Positions 19,368 to 28,754 of a stretch of 64,000 nt of DNA are shown here, in pieces. Below the pieces are notes generated by a model, which saw only the letters and a program-made list of their open reading frames with translations, had not been told where the DNA came from and did no database searches. The first letter of the stretch is position 1. Each line of letters opens with the position of its first letter. Where the stretch lies: assembly GCF_000409775.1 (NCBI RefSeq), contig NZ_KE332391.1, forward strand, positions 492,369-556,368. The letters run 5' to 3'. The translations under genes were made by a program, and so were the position numbers. The DNA comes from Litchfieldella anticariensis FP35 = DSM 16096 (GTDB lineage: Bacteria > Pseudomonadota > Gammaproteobacteria > Pseudomonadales > Halomonadaceae).

Positions 19368-21650
19368 ATGGCGCGTTCTTCCCTGCCCCCGCGGCACGCC
19401 CTGCTCAACGACCCCGACATACTGGTGGTCTATCGCGATCCGGTGGTGCCCCCCAAGCCTGCGCCGGGGCAACCCGGCACGCATTCCGATTTCGTTCCCA
19501 CGGAGCCGGAGCTGTTCGTCGCCGTACTCGACGACGGGCATGTCATGGCCTTCAATGGCCACGTCGACCTGGGCACCGGGATTCGCACCGCGCTGGCCCA
19601 GATCGTCGCCGAAGAGTTGGATGTGCGTCTCGAGGACATCAGTATGGTGCTCGGCAACTCCACCGAGGTGCCGAACCAGGGCCCCACGATCGCCAGCGCC
19701 ACCATCCAGATCACCGCCGAGCCCTTGCGACGCGCAGCGGCCCAGGCCCGCCACCACCTGCTATCTCTCGCAGCCGCACACTTCAGTGTTGTCATCGAGG
19801 ACCTGCGCAGCGAAGACGGCCGAATCCAACTCCATGGCGATCCACAGCAGGCCATCGGTTACGGTGCGCTACTGAAAGGGCAACGTCATGCCCTGAAACT
19901 GGCCGATGACGTGGCCCTGAAACCCGTTGGCGACTACCGTATCGTCGGTCAGAGAGCGGCGCGGGTCGACATCCCCGCCAAGGTCAGTGGCGAACTCACC
20001 TTCGTTCACGATCTGCGTCTGCCCGGAATGCTGCATGGCCGAGTGGTTCGACCGCCTTATGTCGGCCACGACCGTGGCAATTTCGTCGGCCACAGCCTGA
20101 TGAATGTGGATGAGGCCTCGGTAGCCGATATCCCAGGCCTGATCGAGGTGGTGGTCATCGGCGACTTCGTCGGCGTGGTGGCCGAGCGCGAGGAAATGGC
20201 AGTCGAAGCCGCCCGACGCTTGAAAGTCACCTGGCGCCCCATCACCGAACTCCCCGATCTGGATGACCTGGAACAGGCATTGCGCGAGCTGCCCGCCCAG
20301 CATCGCCCGCTGCTCGAGGAAGGCGACGTCGACGCCGCACTTGCGCAGGCCGGCCAGCGGCTGCGGCGCACCTATGTATGGCCCTACCAGTTGCATGGCT
20401 CGATCGGCCCCTCATGCTCAGTGGCCGACTACCGCGACGATGGCCTCATGGTTTGGTCGGGCACCCAGAACCCCCACAGCCTGCGCGCCGACCTGGCCAA
20501 GCTACTGGAACTCGACGAGAGCAGGATCGACATTCAGCGCATGGAAGTCTCCGGCTGCTATGGCCGCAATTGCGCCGATGACGTGGGCGCCGATGCCGCC
20601 TTGCTATCGCGTGCCGTCGGCCGCCCGGTGCGGGTACAGCTCAGTCGCGAACAGGAGCATGGCTGGGAACCCAAGGGCGCGGGACAGCTCATGGACGTCG
20701 ACGGCGGGCTGAATGCCGACGGCAGCCCGGCCGGCTATGACTTCGTGAACCGCTACCCGTCCAACAACGCCCCGACCCTGGCGCTGCTGCTGACCGGTGC
20801 CACGGCACCGAGCGACGTGCCATTCGAGATGGGCGACCGTACCGCCGTGCCACCCTATCGTTATCCACACCGGCGTATCGCCTGTGACGATGTGCCGACC
20901 CTGGTGCGTGCCGCCTGGCTACGTGGTGTCTCCGCCCTGCCCAACACCTTCGCCCATGAAAGCTATATCGACGAACTGGCGTGGATGGCCGGCATGGACC
21001 CCGTCAAGTATCGCCTTCGTCACTTGAGCGACGAGCGTGCCCAGGCCCTGGTCGCTGCCGTGGCGCAGCGCGCCGAATGGATGCCTCGCCTCGCGGCCAG
21101 TGACGAACAGGAAAACGACGGTTGGCGATGGGGGCGCGGATTTGCCTACGCCCAATACGTGCACAGCAAGTTCCCCGGCTTCGGCGCCGCCCTGGCGGCC
21201 TGGGCCGTCTTCCTCAAGGTGCATCTCGAGACGGGGCGTATCGTCATCGAACGTCTGGTCGTCGGCCAGGATGCCGGTTTGATAATCAATCCAGCAGGAG
21301 TCCGCCACCAGGTGCACGGCAACGTGATCCAGACCTTGAGCCGCACCTTGAAGGAAAGTGTCGCGTTCGAAGACGGCCTGCCCGTCAGCCGCGAATGGGG
21401 CGGCTATCCGATCCTGCGCTTCTCGGAACTGCCCGAGATCGACGTACTGCTCCTGGACCGCTCCGAGGAGCCACCGCTGGGTGTCGGCGAGTCGACCTCC
21501 CTGCCCGGCGCCCCGGCGATCGCCAACGCCTTGTTCGATGCCACCGGGGTGCGGTTCTATCGACCGCCGTTTACCCCGGAAGTGGTCCGTAAGAGGTTGC
21601 ACGCCTCTCGGCAAGCAAGGGCCGGCACGGCATCAACCCCGCCTTCGTGA
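19368..21650 (+). CDS. Molybdenum-binding subunit of nicotinate dehydrogenase (separate NicB-type chain)
   Basis: This 760-residue protein has a complete xanthine-dehydrogenase-type molybdenum domain of the isoquinoline oxidoreductase beta kind. An early cofactor segment (HVDLGTGIRTALAQIVAEEL, about residue 65) is followed by SGCYGRNCADD, then RAAWLRGVSALPNTFAHES, and finally GVGE at 705-708 with Glu708 as the expected catalytic base. It has no heme motif and no clear signal peptide. ATG 19368 has AGGAG seven bases before it. It probably supplies the active site missing from the cytochrome fusion at 10261-13287; both end in a nearly identical PGxxxIANALFDATGVRF block. Alternatively it is a second hydroxylase for another heterocycle. 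Confidence 0.82.
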   Translation: MARSSLPPRHALLNDPDILVVYRDPVVPPKPAPGQPGTHSDFVPTEPELFVAVLDDGHVMAFNGHVDLGTGIRTALAQIVAEELDVRLEDISMVLGNSTEVPNQGPTIASATIQITAEPLRRAAAQARHHLLSLAAAHFSVVIEDLRSEDGRIQLHGDPQQAIGYGALLKGQRHALKLADDVALKPVGDYRIVGQRAARVDIPAKVSGELTFVHDLRLPGMLHGRVVRPPYVGHDRGNFVGHSLMNVDEASVADIPGLIEVVVIGDFVGVVAEREEMAVEAARRLKVTWRPITELPDLDDLEQALRELPAQHRPLLEEGDVDAALAQAGQRLRRTYVWPYQLHGSIGPSCSVADYRDDGLMVWSGTQNPHSLRADLAKLLELDESRIDIQRMEVSGCYGRNCADDVGADAALLSRAVGRPVRVQLSREQEHGWEPKGAGQLMDVDGGLNADGSPAGYDFVNRYPSNNAPTLALLLTGATAPSDVPFEMGDRTAVPPYRYPHRRIACDDVPTLVRAAWLRGVSALPNTFAHESYIDELAWMAGMDPVKYRLRHLSDERAQALVAAVAQRAEWMPRLAASDEQENDGWRWGRGFAYAQYVHSKFPGFGAALAAWAVFLKVHLETGRIVIERLVVGQDAGLIINPAGVRHQVHGNVIQTLSRTLKESVAFEDGLPVSREWGGYPILRFSELPEIDVLLLDRSEEPPLGVGESTSLPGAPAIANALFDATGVRFYRPPFTPEVVRKRLHASRQARAGTASTPPS

Positions 21651-21732
21651 CCTCGCATCACCTGCTGCGCATCACAGTGATGATCCAGGCAATCGCTGCA
21701 CTCCCGCCACAGCAGCTGCTAACCCAGCTCTC

Positions 21733-21774
21733 GTGGGAGCGCAGGTTTCCTGCGCGATCCGGCCGTTAGGCCGG
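21733..21774. repeat. REP-like pair of hairpins after the molybdenum subunit gene
   Basis: GTGGGAGCGCAGG then CCTGCGC form one hairpin (21739-21755) and CCGGCC/GGCCGG a second (21759-21774). The GTGGGAGCG...GCGATC look is that of pseudomonad-type REP sequences. It lies between convergent genes and may also end transcription. Confidence 0.5.
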
Positions 21775-21809
21775 CTTGGGTGGCCCTGGCGGCCTGAGAT
21801 AGTCCATCG

Positions 21810-22433
21810 TTATCGACTCACGATCAGGCGTAACCCCAAACCTCCTAGGCAGGTGCCCGTTACCCGGTCGATGATGCTCTTGAAACGAAGATAACCCTGT
21901 CTGAAACGCGGAATGGAAAAGGCGCAGGCGACGCAGGAAAACCACACGAACTCATTCAGGAAAACGACCAATAGCAGCGCGGCTATCAGTCCGCTCGACG
22001 GCTGTGGCGGCAGCAGCGTGATCAGGATCGAGCCCATGAAGACGACAACCTTCGGGTTCGATAACTGTACCAGCAGCCCTCGACAGAACGATTTCCATGA
22101 GGGCACGGCCAACACGGTAACGGAGGCATCGAAGTGCATGGGAACTTTGGCGTGTCGCCAGAGCTGGAACGCAAGATAGAAAAGAAAGGCAGCGCCAGCG
22201 ACCTTCATGCCGGTATAGACCCAGGGAGCCACAGCGAACAGCAAGTGGAGCCCAAACAACGCGGCAAGCACCCAGATCACCGATCCCACCCCGATCCCGA
22301 GCGCCGTCCAGATTGCTGCACTCCGAGAGGTGGAAATCGCTGCACGAGCCACGACCAGAAGACTCGGCCCCGGGCTGATAACGGCCAGCAGATGCGCAAC
22401 GCCGACACCTGCCAGAATCAAGAGGAGTTCCAT
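21810..22433 (-). CDS. LysE/RhtB-family exporter
   Basis: This 207-residue membrane protein has about six hydrophobic spans and the family's N-terminal ISPGPSLLVVARAAI motif. LysE/RhtB proteins export amino acids or small related compounds using the proton gradient. ATG 22433 has AGGTGG just before it. It is the last leftward gene of the aromatic cluster, 141 bases after the salicylate hydroxylase-like gene, but nothing in the sequence ties it to aromatic metabolism. The substrate is unknown. Confidence 0.85.
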   Translation of the reverse strand: MELLLILAGVGVAHLLAVISPGPSLLVVARAAISTSRSAAIWTALGIGVGSVIWVLAALFGLHLLFAVAPWVYTGMKVAGAAFLFYLAFQLWRHAKVPMHFDASVTVLAVPSWKSFCRGLLVQLSNPKVVVFMGSILITLLPPQPSSGLIAALLLVVFLNEFVWFSCVACAFSIPRFRQGYLRFKSIIDRVTGTCLGGLGLRLIVSR

Positions 22434-22574
22434 AATCCACCTGTTAGCCAGTCATTAGGGAAAGAATAAGCGCATTCTGGACCAGTTCGGCGTTCCTTGC
22501 CTCACGAGGAAAGCTAGACTGTTTCTTTGGAAAAGTCCGCCCTGCATGGCAGGAGCGGACAGTGAGGCGATAAT

Positions 22575-23921
22575 TCACGCTTTCTCGGCCAGTGCCGAGC
22601 CCGGCGATAAATCGCAGGATGTCGTCTCCTGCCACCCCAATGACGCCAGCACCTCTTTCACCCCTGTGCGCGGGTCATAATTCCATATCCAGTCGAAACG
22701 GTGCTTCAGGTTATCGGCCAGTTTCTCTTCATCGCTGCCGATACCCTCGCCGCAGTACTCGTAGATCTCACCGGCCTCACGCGAGGTCGCCTGCACCCGA
22801 CAGGCGCGTGGGCGACGACAGCGTTCAAACGCTTCCAACACCCGCTCGGCATTGTCGCGAGTACAGCGCTCATCCGTCAGCAGGGACGCCAAGACATACG
22901 CATCTTCCAAGGCCTGACCCGCCCCGGCGCCCTGGTGGGGCAACATGGCATGGGCGGCATCGCCGATGAGAAGCACTCGATCGCGCACATGGCAGGGCAA
23001 CTCGGGCAACTCATGCAACGCCCAACGGGTCGGCTCGGGAATGCAGCGCAGGATGGCCTTCGACGCCTCGCCCCAATCCGCAAAGTCTTCCAGCATTTCG
23101 GCCTGCGATACCCCGACCACCCAGGGTTCGTCCGCCGGCAGTTGCGGCGCAGCGGTGCTGCGATCCGAGACGAAGGCGACGACGTTGATCAGCGTGGACT
23201 GCTTTACCGGGAAGGTCAGGATGTGTTTTTGCGGGCCGAGATACATCTGGGGCACGGTGGCAAGGCGTTCCTCGACGCCCGCCTCGGTGAAGGCACGCTT
23301 CAGTTCCTCGACCGGCACGAGACCGCGATAAGCCTTGGTGCCGCTCCAGCGAGGCTCTATCGTACCGTCGCTCTCCTCCGGCAACACATGCCGGCGCACC
23401 GCGGACTTGATCCCATCGCAGCCGACCAGGATGTCACACTGAAAGGTAGTGCCATCCTCGAAGTCGACCGTGACACCCTCTGGGCCCTGGCGTACCGCGG
23501 CACAACGCTTGCCGAAATGGGCAATGCCATCGGGCAGGCAGTCGACCAAGGCATCGAGGAAGTCGGCGCGGTGGACGGAGGATTGCCCACACCCCGGTGC
23601 AATGCTCGCGGCCAAATAGGCTTCGTCGTGCCAACGCCGCCACTCGAACCAGACATCCTCGAAAGGAGCCGGCGACTTATCGGCAATCCGGGTGTAGGGC
23701 TCCTCCAAACCCAGCAGGGAAATGCTCCGCACCGCATTGGGGCCGAAGGATACGCCAGCACCGATTTCGGAGAACTTCGCCGCCGCTTCGAAGAGGTTGA
23801 CCTCAAGACTCTTGTCACGGGAAAGTCCGATCGCCAGGGCCACGCCACCTATTCCGCCACCGACAATGCCGATGGAAAGACGCTTGCCTTTAGGGGCTTC
23901 TTTTGTGCTCGATTTCTGCAT
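22575..23921 (-). CDS. Salicylate 1-monooxygenase-like flavoprotein
   Basis: This 448-residue class A FAD monooxygenase has GGGIGG at 21-26, the middle motif VGCDGIKSAVRRHVLP and the GD motif LLIGDAAHAMLPHQGAGAGQALEDA, as in NahG-type salicylate hydroxylases. Those enzymes use NADH and O2 to turn salicylate into catechol and CO2. Catechol is exactly what CatA, encoded in the same supercluster, consumes, and the gene follows a benE carrier and an aromatic-type ABC importer on the same strand. AGGAG precedes the start by about nine bases. Other hydroxybenzoate substrates cannot be excluded. Confidence 0.82.
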   Translation of the reverse strand: MQKSSTKEAPKGKRLSIGIVGGGIGGVALAIGLSRDKSLEVNLFEAAAKFSEIGAGVSFGPNAVRSISLLGLEEPYTRIADKSPAPFEDVWFEWRRWHDEAYLAASIAPGCGQSSVHRADFLDALVDCLPDGIAHFGKRCAAVRQGPEGVTVDFEDGTTFQCDILVGCDGIKSAVRRHVLPEESDGTIEPRWSGTKAYRGLVPVEELKRAFTEAGVEERLATVPQMYLGPQKHILTFPVKQSTLINVVAFVSDRSTAAPQLPADEPWVVGVSQAEMLEDFADWGEASKAILRCIPEPTRWALHELPELPCHVRDRVLLIGDAAHAMLPHQGAGAGQALEDAYVLASLLTDERCTRDNAERVLEAFERCRRPRACRVQATSREAGEIYEYCGEGIGSDEEKLADNLKHRFDWIWNYDPRTGVKEVLASLGWQETTSCDLSPGSALAEKA

Positions 23922-24002
23922 GAGCGCCGCTCCTGCTGGGAATGATTCTGATTATGTGACCGAAGCTATGAGGTTGCTCTTGGCAACGCGTTGATGGAAA
24001 GC

Positions 24003-25208
24003 TCAACGTCCACTTCCGGCTGCCTCCGTTGTTTCGCGCCGCAGGGCGAAACGACGATGCAGCGTGTTATAGGCAATCGCGCCGATAACGACTCCCCAAA
24101 AAGCCGACCCCAGCCCCAGGAAGCTGACACCGGAGGCCGTGGCAATGAAGGTGATGACAGAGGCCTCCAAGTGGTCCTTGTGGGCGGCGAAGGCACTGAC
24201 ACTGCTGGCAATGGCGCCGATCAGCGCCAAACCCGCCAGCACCGCGACGAATTCGCCTGGCAACGAGGTGAACAGCGCCACGATGGTGCCGGCGAAGCAG
24301 GCGCCCACCAGGTAGAAGACACCATTGGCCACCCCGGCCACGTAACGTTTGCCCGGATCCTCGTGGGCCTCCTTGCTGGTGCAGATCGCGGCGGTGATCG
24401 CCGCCACTACGGTAGTGATGCCTCCGAAGAAGGCTGTGACGAAGGAGGTCAGACTGGTCACGGTGACGATCGGCTTGGCCGGCGTGTCGTAGCCGGAGCT
24501 GCGCAGGATTGCCATGCCCGGCAGGAACTGTCCTGTGAGGCTGACCAGCACCAGCGGAATGGCCAGACTGAGGGTGGCATTCCAGGTCCATTCGGGATGA
24601 ATGAAACGTGGCTCGGCCAGTTGCAGCGTCACGCCCTTCAGACTGGCGCCCTCCAGCCATACGGCCAGGCCGACCCCGACGATCAGCAGCAGCACTAGGC
24701 AATAGCGCGGGCTCAGGCGCTTGAAGAGCAGATAGGCCAGGATCATGCCGATGGCCAGTGCCGGTACCGATTCGAGCGATACGAACACCCCAACACCGAA
24801 CTGGAACAGGATTCCCGCCATCATGGCACTGGCGATCCCAGGAGGGATCATCTGGATGATGCGGTCGAAGGAACCGGTGACGCCGATCACGAAAATGATC
24901 ACCGCGGCGGTAAGATAGGCGCCCACCGCCTCGCCCAGCGACAGGTCGGGAAACAGTGTGACCAGTAGCGCCGTGCCCGGCGCCGACCAGGCCGTGACCA
25001 CCGGCACCTTGAGCCACAGGCTGAGCAGGATGCCCGAGACGGCAGCACCCAGCGAGATCGCCCAGACCCAGGAGGTCATCATGGCACTCGAGATCTCGGC
25101 GCTATGGGCAGCCTGGAAGAAGATCGCCAAGGGCCCGGAATAGGACACCAGCACCGCTACGAAGCCAGCGGTGATCGCAGGTATCGACCAGTCCTTGTGG
25201 AGTCGCAT
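24003..25208 (-). CDS. benE: BenE-family benzoate transporter
   Basis: This 401-residue inner membrane protein has about twelve hydrophobic spans and BenE features such as the opening WSIPAITAGFVAVLVSYSGP and the later AAITAAICTSKEAHEDP segment. BenE carriers take up benzoate with protons. It lies just after the ABC importer genes and 81 bases before the salicylate hydroxylase-like gene, on the same strand. A second, more divergent BenE-like carrier is encoded behind benD. Confidence 0.88.
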   Translation of the reverse strand: MRLHKDWSIPAITAGFVAVLVSYSGPLAIFFQAAHSAEISSAMMTSWVWAISLGAAVSGILLSLWLKVPVVTAWSAPGTALLVTLFPDLSLGEAVGAYLTAAVIIFVIGVTGSFDRIIQMIPPGIASAMMAGILFQFGVGVFVSLESVPALAIGMILAYLLFKRLSPRYCLVLLLIVGVGLAVWLEGASLKGVTLQLAEPRFIHPEWTWNATLSLAIPLVLVSLTGQFLPGMAILRSSGYDTPAKPIVTVTSLTSFVTAFFGGITTVVAAITAAICTSKEAHEDPGKRYVAGVANGVFYLVGACFAGTIVALFTSLPGEFVAVLAGLALIGAIASSVSAFAAHKDHLEASVITFIATASGVSFLGLGSAFWGVVIGAIAYNTLHRRFALRRETTEAAGSGR

Positions 25209-25241
25209 AAGTGGCTCCCTGTAGAGTGGTGAAATGAAAGG

Positions 25242-25973
25242 TCAGGCAACGCCAAGGTGCATATCGAGAATGGAAGGATCATCCTTGAGGCCTTGAGCGC
25301 CCCCGCTGTAGACCACCTCGCCTTTGACCAGCAGGATGTGCTTTTCCGCCACCTCGAGTAGGTTGTCGATGTTCTTGTCGACGATGATGCTGGCAATGCC
25401 GGTGGCCTTGATCTCGTGAATGATCTTCCAGATCTCATCACGGATCAGAGGCGCCAGGCCCTCGGTGGCCTCATCGAGGATGATCAGGTCGGGATTGGTG
25501 GTCAGTGCGCGACCGATGGAGAGCATCTGCTGCTCGCCTCCGGAGAGGAAGGAGCCATCATGGTTGATGCGCTGGCCGAGGCGCGGGAAAGTGTCCAGCA
25601 CCCGCTCCAGGGTCCAGGGCGTCTCGCCCCGCTCGTTGGGCCGGGCGGCCATCACCAGGTGCTCGCGCACGCTGATGCCGGGGAAGATACCCCGTCCTTC
25701 CGGTACATAACCGATGCCCTGGCGGATCAGTTGCCAGGGGCGACGCTTGGCAGTGGACTCTCCCTTGATGCGGACCTCACCTTCGCGTGGCGGCACGAAG
25801 CCGAGGATCGACTTCAAGGTGGTGGTCTTGCCCATGCCGTTGCGCCCCAGCAGACTCAGCGTCTCGCCGGGCATCAGGGTCAAGTCGACCCCGTGCAGGA
25901 CATGGCTCTCGCCATAGAAGGTGTGCAACCCCTTGGCATCGATCAACGGGGTGAGGTGCGCTGCTGCTGTCAT
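25242..25973 (-). CDS. ABC transporter ATP-binding protein (LivF type)
   Basis: This 243-residue ATPase has Walker A GRNGMGKTT at 43-51, the signature LSGGEQQ and Walker B LIILDEATEG. The LivF type pairs with LivG in branched-chain-amino-acid-like importers, a family also used for aromatic acids. Its start overlaps the LivG-type stop by ATGA. Context (ben/cat genes and a CatR-type promoter at the head of the operon) argues for benzoate, salicylate or a related aromatic acid rather than amino acids. Confidence 0.9.
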   Translation of the reverse strand: MTAAAHLTPLIDAKGLHTFYGESHVLHGVDLTLMPGETLSLLGRNGMGKTTTLKSILGFVPPREGEVRIKGESTAKRRPWQLIRQGIGYVPEGRGIFPGISVREHLVMAARPNERGETPWTLERVLDTFPRLGQRINHDGSFLSGGEQQMLSIGRALTTNPDLIILDEATEGLAPLIRDEIWKIIHEIKATGIASIIVDKNIDNLLEVAEKHILLVKGEVVYSGGAQGLKDDPSILDMHLGVA

Positions 25974-26737
25974 GCCATTACCTCCTCGTGGTGCCGTCCG
26001 AGATAGACGTCACGCACCTTTTCACTGCAGCGGATCTGGTCGGTAGGACCGCTCTCCAGCACACAGCCATCCACCATCACGGTGATGCGGTCGGCCAGGC
26101 GGAAGACGCTGTCCATATCGTGCTCGATCAGCACCAGGGTATAACGGTCGCTCAGGCTCGCGAGTAGCTCGGTGACCTGGGCGGTCTCCTCACGCCCCAT
26201 TCCTGCCATGGGTTCGTCGAGCAGCATCAGCGAGGGGGCTGTCGCCAGTACCATGGCGATCTGCAGTTGGCGCTGTTCGCCATAGCTCATGTCCGCGGCA
26301 GGCGTGTAGGCCCGATGCACCAGCTGGCAGGTCTCCAGCACCTCGAGGGCCCGCTCGTTGACTTGCCGGGCCCGCTGGCGCGAACGCCAACTGGCGAAGA
26401 CGCCGCCCATGTGGATGCGCGCCGCCAACTGGCAGTTCTGCAGGCAGTTGAGCCGCGGGAAGATGTTGGTCTTCTGATGGCTGCGGCCGATACCCATGTG
26501 TGCGATCTGCCGCACACTCTTGCCCTGGATGGGCTTGCCACGATAGCGCACCTCGCCAGCCGAGGGGGGAATCTCCCCCGAGAGCAGGTTGATCAGGGTG
26601 CTCTTGCCGGCACCATTGGGCCCCAGGATGGCATGAATCTCATTGGGCTCGACATCGAAGTCGACCTCGTTGACCGCTACCAGGCCACCGAAACGGCGGG
26701 TCAGGCCATGAGTCGACAGGGTCGGTGCTTGGCTCAT
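25970..26737 (-). CDS. ABC transporter ATP-binding protein (LivG type)
   Basis: This 255-residue ATPase has Walker A GPNGAGKS at 39-46, the signature MSYGEQRQL and Walker B LMLLDEPMAG. It carries the LivG-type insertion between Walker A and signature. Four-base overlaps with both neighbours show tight coupling in the operon order SBP, LivH, LivM, LivG, LivF. Confidence 0.92.
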   Translation of the reverse strand: MSQAPTLSTHGLTRRFGGLVAVNEVDFDVEPNEIHAILGPNGAGKSTLINLLSGEIPPSAGEVRYRGKPIQGKSVRQIAHMGIGRSHQKTNIFPRLNCLQNCQLAARIHMGGVFASWRSRQRARQVNERALEVLETCQLVHRAYTPAADMSYGEQRQLQIAMVLATAPSLMLLDEPMAGMGREETAQVTELLASLSDRYTLVLIEHDMDSVFRLADRITVMVDGCVLESGPTDQIRCSEKVRDVYLGRHHEEVMA

Positions 26738-27819
26738 GACTCGGCCCTCCCTTTCGGCATGACGGCTTGGTGAGGGTGGGCGTCGGTCCGGGGCTTGCGG
26801 CCCCCCTTCGCCAACCGACGCAGCAGCGAGGCCTTCAGCAGCTCCGCCTTGCCTGGCGGTGCGGTAATCAGGCCGGCGATCCCGCGAGGCAGCACCAGTA
26901 CCGCGACGATGATGGTCAGGCCCATCAGGATCGGCCAGTGGGTGGTGAGATGTTCGAAGACGAACAGCAGGATCTCGTAGGCAAAGGCGCCGAGGATCGG
27001 GCCGAAGATGGTCCCCATCCCCCCCAGGATCAGCATTATCAGCACCTCACCGGAGGTATGCCAGCCAAGCTGGGCGGGGTTGGCGAAACCGTACTGCATG
27101 GCGGCCAGCATGCCAGCGATGCCTGCCATGATCCCGGCGATGACGAAGGCGATCAGCTTGTAGCTGCCGGTGGCATAGCCCAGCGCCTGCATGCGGTGCT
27201 CGTTGTCATGGATACCGTCGAGCACCTGGCCGAAATAGGAGCGGGTCAGCCAGCGCAGGAACAGGTAGCCGGCCACCAGCATACCCAGGCAGAAGTAGAA
27301 GAAGGTACGCGGATCGTCGAGGTTGAGCAGCGCCGTCTCGCCCACCGTCAGGCTCGGCCGGAACATGATGAAGATGCCGTCCGTGCTGCCGGTGAAGGAC
27401 GAGGTACTGATCAGGTAGAAAAGCATCTGCCCGAAGGCCAGGGTGGTCATGATGAAGAAGATGCCTTTGGTGCGAATCACCAGCACCCCCACCACCAACG
27501 CCGCCACGGCGGCCACCGCCGCGACCAGCGGCAACATCCACCACAGCGAGGCCGGGCTGAAGTCGGGGCTGGCCAGCGCCAGAGTGTAGGCGCCAAGGCC
27601 GAAGAACAGCGCATGCCCCAGGCTCACCAGGCCGACGATCCCGACCAGCAGGTCGAGGCTCATGGCGAACAGCGCCAGGATCAGCATCAGGGTGAGCTTT
27701 TCGAGGATGAAGTCGGACTGGCTGCCGAACACGCTCGCGCCCCACAAGGGAAAGGTCGCGACGATCGCCGTCAGCGCCAGCATGATGAAAGTGACGCGCT
27801 TGGGATAACTGTGCAACAT
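26734..27819 (-). CDS. ABC transporter permease (LivM type)
   Basis: This 361-residue permease has about ten hydrophobic spans and the family coupling region near HRMQALGYATGSYKL. I chose ATG 27819, which has GAGGAGG five bases upstream and lies ten bases after the LivH-type stop; the nine extra upstream codons would overlap that gene. The C-terminus extends about 30 charged residues beyond the last span. Confidence 0.9.
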   Translation of the reverse strand: MLHSYPKRVTFIMLALTAIVATFPLWGASVFGSQSDFILEKLTLMLILALFAMSLDLLVGIVGLVSLGHALFFGLGAYTLALASPDFSPASLWWMLPLVAAVAAVAALVVGVLVIRTKGIFFIMTTLAFGQMLFYLISTSSFTGSTDGIFIMFRPSLTVGETALLNLDDPRTFFYFCLGMLVAGYLFLRWLTRSYFGQVLDGIHDNEHRMQALGYATGSYKLIAFVIAGIMAGIAGMLAAMQYGFANPAQLGWHTSGEVLIMLILGGMGTIFGPILGAFAYEILLFVFEHLTTHWPILMGLTIIVAVLVLPRGIAGLITAPPGKAELLKASLLRRLAKGGRKPRTDAHPHQAVMPKGRAES

Positions 27820-27829
27820 GACTGCCTCC

Positions 27830-28690
27830 TCAGGCGAACAGCCCACGTGGCTTGACCAGCAGCACGGCGGCCATGATCAGGTAGATCACCATGCTGGCGA
27901 GGCTAGGAATCAGCACCGAGCCGAAGGTCTCGGCCATGCCGATCAGGATCGCGCCCCAGAAGGCGCCCTTGATCGAGCCGATGCCGCCGATGACCACCAC
28001 CACGAAACAGGTGATGAGGATGCTGTCGCCCATGCCCGGTGCGATGGAGGTCAGCGGTGCCGCGATCATGCCGGCGAAGGCGGTCAGCGCCACCCCGACG
28101 CTGAAGATCAGCGTGAACAGGGTGCGCACGTTGATGCCCAGCCCCTCGACCATGTCGCGGTTCACTGCGCCGGCACGGATGATGATCCCCAGCCGGGTAT
28201 GGCGGATCACCCAGTAAATGGCCCCGGCCAGGGCCAAGCAGACGCCCATGACGAACAGTCGGTAGACCGAGTACTGCAGGTTGTCGGTGAGCTGCAGGCT
28301 GGCGTCGAAGGGTGCCGGCACAGGGACGCTGTGCACGTCGCCGCCCCAGATGATGCGCTGCGCCTCGTTGAGTACCAGAATCAGGCCGAAAGTCAGCAGC
28401 ACCTGGTAGAGGTGGTCGCGCTTGTAGAGCGTGTCGAGAAATAGCCGCTCGATGATCAGGCCGAGCACGATGGCGATAGGAATGGCGATCACGATCGCCA
28501 GCCAGAAGTTACCCAAACGCATGGTCAGGTCATAGACCAGGTAGGCACCGATCATGTACATGGCGCCATGCGCCAGGTTGATGATGCCCATGATGCCGAA
28601 GATCAGGGTCAGGCCGCTGGCGATCAGGAACAGCAGCAGTCCGTACTGCAGCCCGTTGAGAAGCTGCACGCCGAAGAATGCGAGATCCAT
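27830..28690 (-). CDS. ABC transporter permease (LivH type)
   Basis: This 286-residue permease has about eight hydrophobic spans and the LivH start NGLQYGLLLFLIASGLTLIFGIMGIINLAHG, typical of branched-chain-amino-acid-type permeases. It forms the channel with the LivM-type subunit. GATCTCCTCC on the plus strand gives a strong ribosome site. It follows the binding protein gene by 64 bases. Confidence 0.92.
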   Translation of the reverse strand: MDLAFFGVQLLNGLQYGLLLFLIASGLTLIFGIMGIINLAHGAMYMIGAYLVYDLTMRLGNFWLAIVIAIPIAIVLGLIIERLFLDTLYKRDHLYQVLLTFGLILVLNEAQRIIWGGDVHSVPVPAPFDASLQLTDNLQYSVYRLFVMGVCLALAGAIYWVIRHTRLGIIIRAGAVNRDMVEGLGINVRTLFTLIFSVGVALTAFAGMIAAPLTSIAPGMGDSILITCFVVVVIGGIGSIKGAFWGAILIGMAETFGSVLIPSLASMVIYLIMAAVLLVKPRGLFA

Positions 28691-28754
28691 GATGATCTCC
28701 TCCGCGATGCTCGGGGCAGGCCGGGCCTGCCCCGAAAGTCAGGGGTTCACCGAA

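Noticed and set aside
26767-27855. Plus-strand ORF of 362 codons opposite the LivM-type permease
   Set aside because: Antisense shadow of a membrane protein gene with Gln/His/Asp-rich composition; no family features.
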